Below are positions 62,166 through 64,000 of a DNA stretch of 64,000 nucleotides, in pieces. The position numbers were made by a program, and so were the translations under genes. Location: contig NZ_JAIUHG010000001.1 in assembly GCF_020164955.1 (NCBI RefSeq), forward strand, positions 1 to 64,000, given 5' to 3'. The notes beneath the pieces are model-generated. The model saw only the letters and a program-made list of their open reading frames with translations, did not search any database and was not told the DNA's origin. Source of the stretch: Mesorhizobium sp. CA8 (GTDB lineage: Bacteria > Pseudomonadota > Alphaproteobacteria > Rhizobiales > Rhizobiaceae). Position 1 is the stretch's first letter. The number at the start of each line of letters is the position of its first letter.

Positions 62166-62691
62166 AGACCGGCTTTTCGGGCGCCCCAAACTCGACAACC
62201 GGCTTTGCACCCGGCCGGATGCGATCGGCTTCTGAAGCCCAGATGCGCCAGTGGCTTACTGGGACATCATTTTCGGTACGGTCTCCGCAGCCGCCAGCGA
62301 GGAGGTTGCCGAAAACGTAGTCGAACGAATTAGGATTCTGTGGTCGATCGAACCGCAACAGCGCCCTATCCGATGCCAAATACAAGGTGCGCTCCGTGCG
62401 TTCGGCGTAGCCGTTCGATGGGAAGCTTTCGGCGCCGTAGACAGGTTCAATCAGCCAGTCTGCGCCATATGAGGCACACGGAATTTTACCATCCGTGATG
62501 AGGTATGATGGCCGGTCTACGGCTGGAGACTGCAGTATTCCTACAAGAAATTGCCCGCCTTCCCGGATTTCCAACGTGATGCAGGTTGCATTTCCCCCAC
62601 GAAGAGGCATCCGATAAAGCTCGCCAGGTTGCGTATCAGATACCGACTTGTGACCCAATCCAGACAGAAGAACCGCCATATCCACCCCCAT
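62164..62691 (-). CDS. Hypothetical protein of atypical composition, possibly 3'-truncated
   Basis: 175 residues from ATG 62691 (or 171 from ATG 62679, which has GGGGGTGG upstream). No recognised family. It looks exported or mixed: an early hydrophobic run MGVDMAVLLSGLGHKS, then LYRMPLRGGNATCITLEIRE, YLITDGKIPCASYGADWLIE, LYLASDRALLRFDRPQNPNS and a C-terminal Trp-containing stretch. Base composition is lower in GC than the core genes. Its TGA stop falls exactly where the transposase remnant begins, so the C-terminus may be cut off by that insertion or deletion. Confidence 0.5.
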   Translation of the reverse strand: MGVDMAVLLSGLGHKSVSDTQPGELYRMPLRGGNATCITLEIREGGQFLVGILQSPAVDRPSYLITDGKIPCASYGADWLIEPVYGAESFPSNGYAERTERTLYLASDRALLRFDRPQNPNSFDYVFGNLLAGGCGDRTENDVPVSHWRIWASEADRIRPGAKPVVEFGAPEKPV

Positions 62692-63469
62692 TTTTCTCGC
62701 CGCGGCAAACTGCCCGTGAGAGGGAAGGAATGTCAATCCTTGAGCGTTGTCGCAGATCTGTCGCTTACATTCCCGTTGCGATCGACGTGCCTTTCGTCGT
62801 CGCAATACTCAAAGGGTTCAAAAGTACCCTGCCAAAAATTTGTGATTTAAAAATTGGGTGGTTGCGAAAAACGCAACATGTCACCAAAATGGTTACACCC
62901 ACTTAAGACGGGAACGAGGAGGCAGCGGTAACTGCCTCCTCGCCGCGGGTGTCGCTCCGTACTGGAAGGCGGGGTTTGCGACTGTAGTCATTTGCCAGAT
63001 GACGTCGCAAACCCCATCCAGCACTCTCCAATGTACTGAAAACTGAGAGACTCCGCCCGCATAGGCGGGAGTTTCCCACAAGGTTTTTGTTTCTATGTGC
63101 GCGTTCCAAAGACGGCTGGCCGGAATTCCTATCCTGCCACCCTCGCCATGGAAAAAGGCAGGATAGCGACAAAAAAGCTACCGCCGACTATCGCTCATAA
63201 GCTGACGACCACTATGACGCCACATAACGCATAAGAGCGCACCCCGCTTATGATCACCGGCACCGCTAATGAGCCTGGCAGTGCGCGTTGCGCGGAATGC
63301 CCACTTTGGTATCAGGGGCGTTGCGGGCTGGTCTGCCGCTGATTTCAAAAGCCCCGCTTCGGCAGGTTTTCACTATCCGGTCGCGCGCACAATTTTTCGG
63401 CGGCGTGCCCTTATGATGATTTCGGAGCGGCGCTCAAAAGCTCCGCCCTCATCGGAAAGGACGCCGAAA
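62692..63469. other. Long AT-richer intergenic region with a run of hairpins
   Basis: About 780 bases with no supported gene. It contains an AT-rich stretch (62820-62900, e.g. AAAAATTTGTGATTTAAAAATTG), a cluster of five hairpins at 62861-63165 (listed separately), and a further inverted repeat GGAGC...GCTCC near 63425. The region lies between a transposase scar and tRNA-Pro and looks like island DNA. Short reading frames here have no start signals or domains. Confidence 0.5.
62861..63165. repeat. Cluster of five hairpin-forming inverted repeats
   Basis: Hairpins by position: GTTGCG-AAAAA-CGCAAC (62861-62877); CGAGGAGGCAG-CGGTAA-CTGCCTCCTCG (62915-62942); GGGGTTTGCGAC paired with GTCGCAAACCCC (62971-63015) and with GTCAT/ATGAC nested inside; ACTCCGCC-CGCATA-GGCGGGAGT with a one-base bulge (63050-63072); TATCCTGCC paired with GGCAGGATA (63130-63165). 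The spacing and near-perfect stems suggest a structured RNA, a replication or transfer site, or stacked terminators. No protein is encoded. Confidence 0.55.
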
Positions 63470-63730
63470 ATGATGACTTCGACACTGCCGCCACACGGTG
63501 CGCTTGCGAGTTTTGCGAACCAGATTGCGGAGCGTCACCAACATGTCAGTTTTATCAATGAGCGGTGGCGCGCTTACGAGCCGGTTGTGGCGGGCGATGC
63601 AAAATGCCCCGCGTGCCGCATTCTAAGGAACAAGGCGTCGAATCTAGAAGCCGTTCAGGATGACGACCCCGCCAACTCACGCAGGTATGTTTGCGAAGTT
63701 TGCGGCCAGGAGTTTCGAGTCGGTGTCTAA
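63470..63730 (+). CDS. Small zinc-ribbon protein
   Basis: 86 residues from ATG 63470 (a second ATG follows directly). The N-terminal half contains LASFANQIAERHQHVSFINE, and two pairs of cysteines form a zinc ribbon: KCPACRILRN and CEVCGQEF near the C-terminus, about 30 residues apart. GGAAAGGAC lies 7-15 bases upstream of the start. Such small zinc-ribbon proteins are common in prophages and islands, but I do not recognise this one. It lies 75 bases before tRNA-Pro, on the other strand. Confidence 0.6.
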   Translation: MMTSTLPPHGALASFANQIAERHQHVSFINERWRAYEPVVAGDAKCPACRILRNKASNLEAVQDDDPANSRRYVCEVCGQEFRVGV

Positions 63731-63804
63731 GTCGCGGATTGGCTATAATCTGGCTGCAATTTTATAGCCACCTCTGGGGGAAATGACTAAGCCTTTGATT
63801 TTGT

Positions 63805-63881
<77 letters not shown>

Positions 63882-64000
63882 GACCGGGTGGCGATGTATC
63901 GTGATAACCCCGTGCGGGTCAACCGAATTCGGTGTCTATCGCGCAGGTGAAATCGCAAGGGGGATGCCGGCCTTACCAACCGCAATTCGCGTTGGTGCCG

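Overview
The window looks like a chromosomal segment of a Mesorhizobium-like alphaproteobacterium (Hyphomicrobiales). This rests on uniformly high GC, on rhizobial intergenic palindromes (RIME-like and REP-like repeats), on an LdtR/L,D-transpeptidase pair, on a HemB whose usual zinc-cysteine positions carry Ala/Asp, and on the conserved plsX-fabH-ihfA-merR block. The assignment is inferred from sequence character, not from a database search.

Layout. 0-9 kb: membrane and housekeeping genes (AI-2E and EamA transporters, Bpt, RDD protein, a methyltransferase), a soluble transhydrogenase gene (sthA) with a C-terminal frameshift, a hydrolase and an OpgC-like acyltransferase. 8.5-10.1 kb: a LacI regulator faces two tiny homologous reading frames, with three copies of a near-palindromic operator and a clear sigma70 promoter. 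10-19.6 kb: DUF423, an MFS pump divergent from a GntR regulator with an operator between them, a GT90 glycosyltransferase, an aldo/keto reductase, PPK2, a MntA/HepT toxin-antitoxin pair, hemB and a DUF2066 protein. 19.7-31 kb: a HIBCH-type hydrolase, ldtR and an L,D-transpeptidase, glyA, then nrdR-ribD-ribE-(small antitoxin-like ORF)-ribH-nusB-MFS. 31-35 kb: an OsmF/YehZ-type osmoprotectant ABC transporter. 35-44.6 kb: hppA, a sugar-decoration pair, bamE, a bc1 chaperone, yceD, plsX, fabH, ihfA and a MerR regulator. 44.6-47.3 kb: small exported and regulatory proteins and a YbaK deacylase.

47.5-62 kb is the most unusual part. One operon encodes a Rossmann/SAF-domain oxidoreductase of the type that includes the DXR-like enzyme DRL of Brucella, plus E1alpha, E1beta and E2 of an acetoin-dehydrogenase-type complex. 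A second operon encodes GutM, a complete glucitol-family PTS (SrlA, SrlE, SrlB) and an HPr-EI fusion, followed by a SorC-type regulator. No sorbitol-6-phosphate dehydrogenase is present. I propose that the locus imports and phosphorylates a branched polyol such as 2-C-methyl-D-erythritol, oxidises it to 1-deoxyxylulose 5-phosphate, and splits that acyloin to acetyl-CoA and glyceraldehyde 3-phosphate. This is a hypothesis, but it accounts for every recognised enzyme of the locus.

The last 2 kb (62-63.9 kb) is less GC-rich and island-like: a scar of an IS481-type transposase abuts a hypothetical gene, followed by a run of hairpins, a small zinc-ribbon gene and tRNA-Pro(GGG). No rRNA, CRISPR array or intact mobile element was seen.
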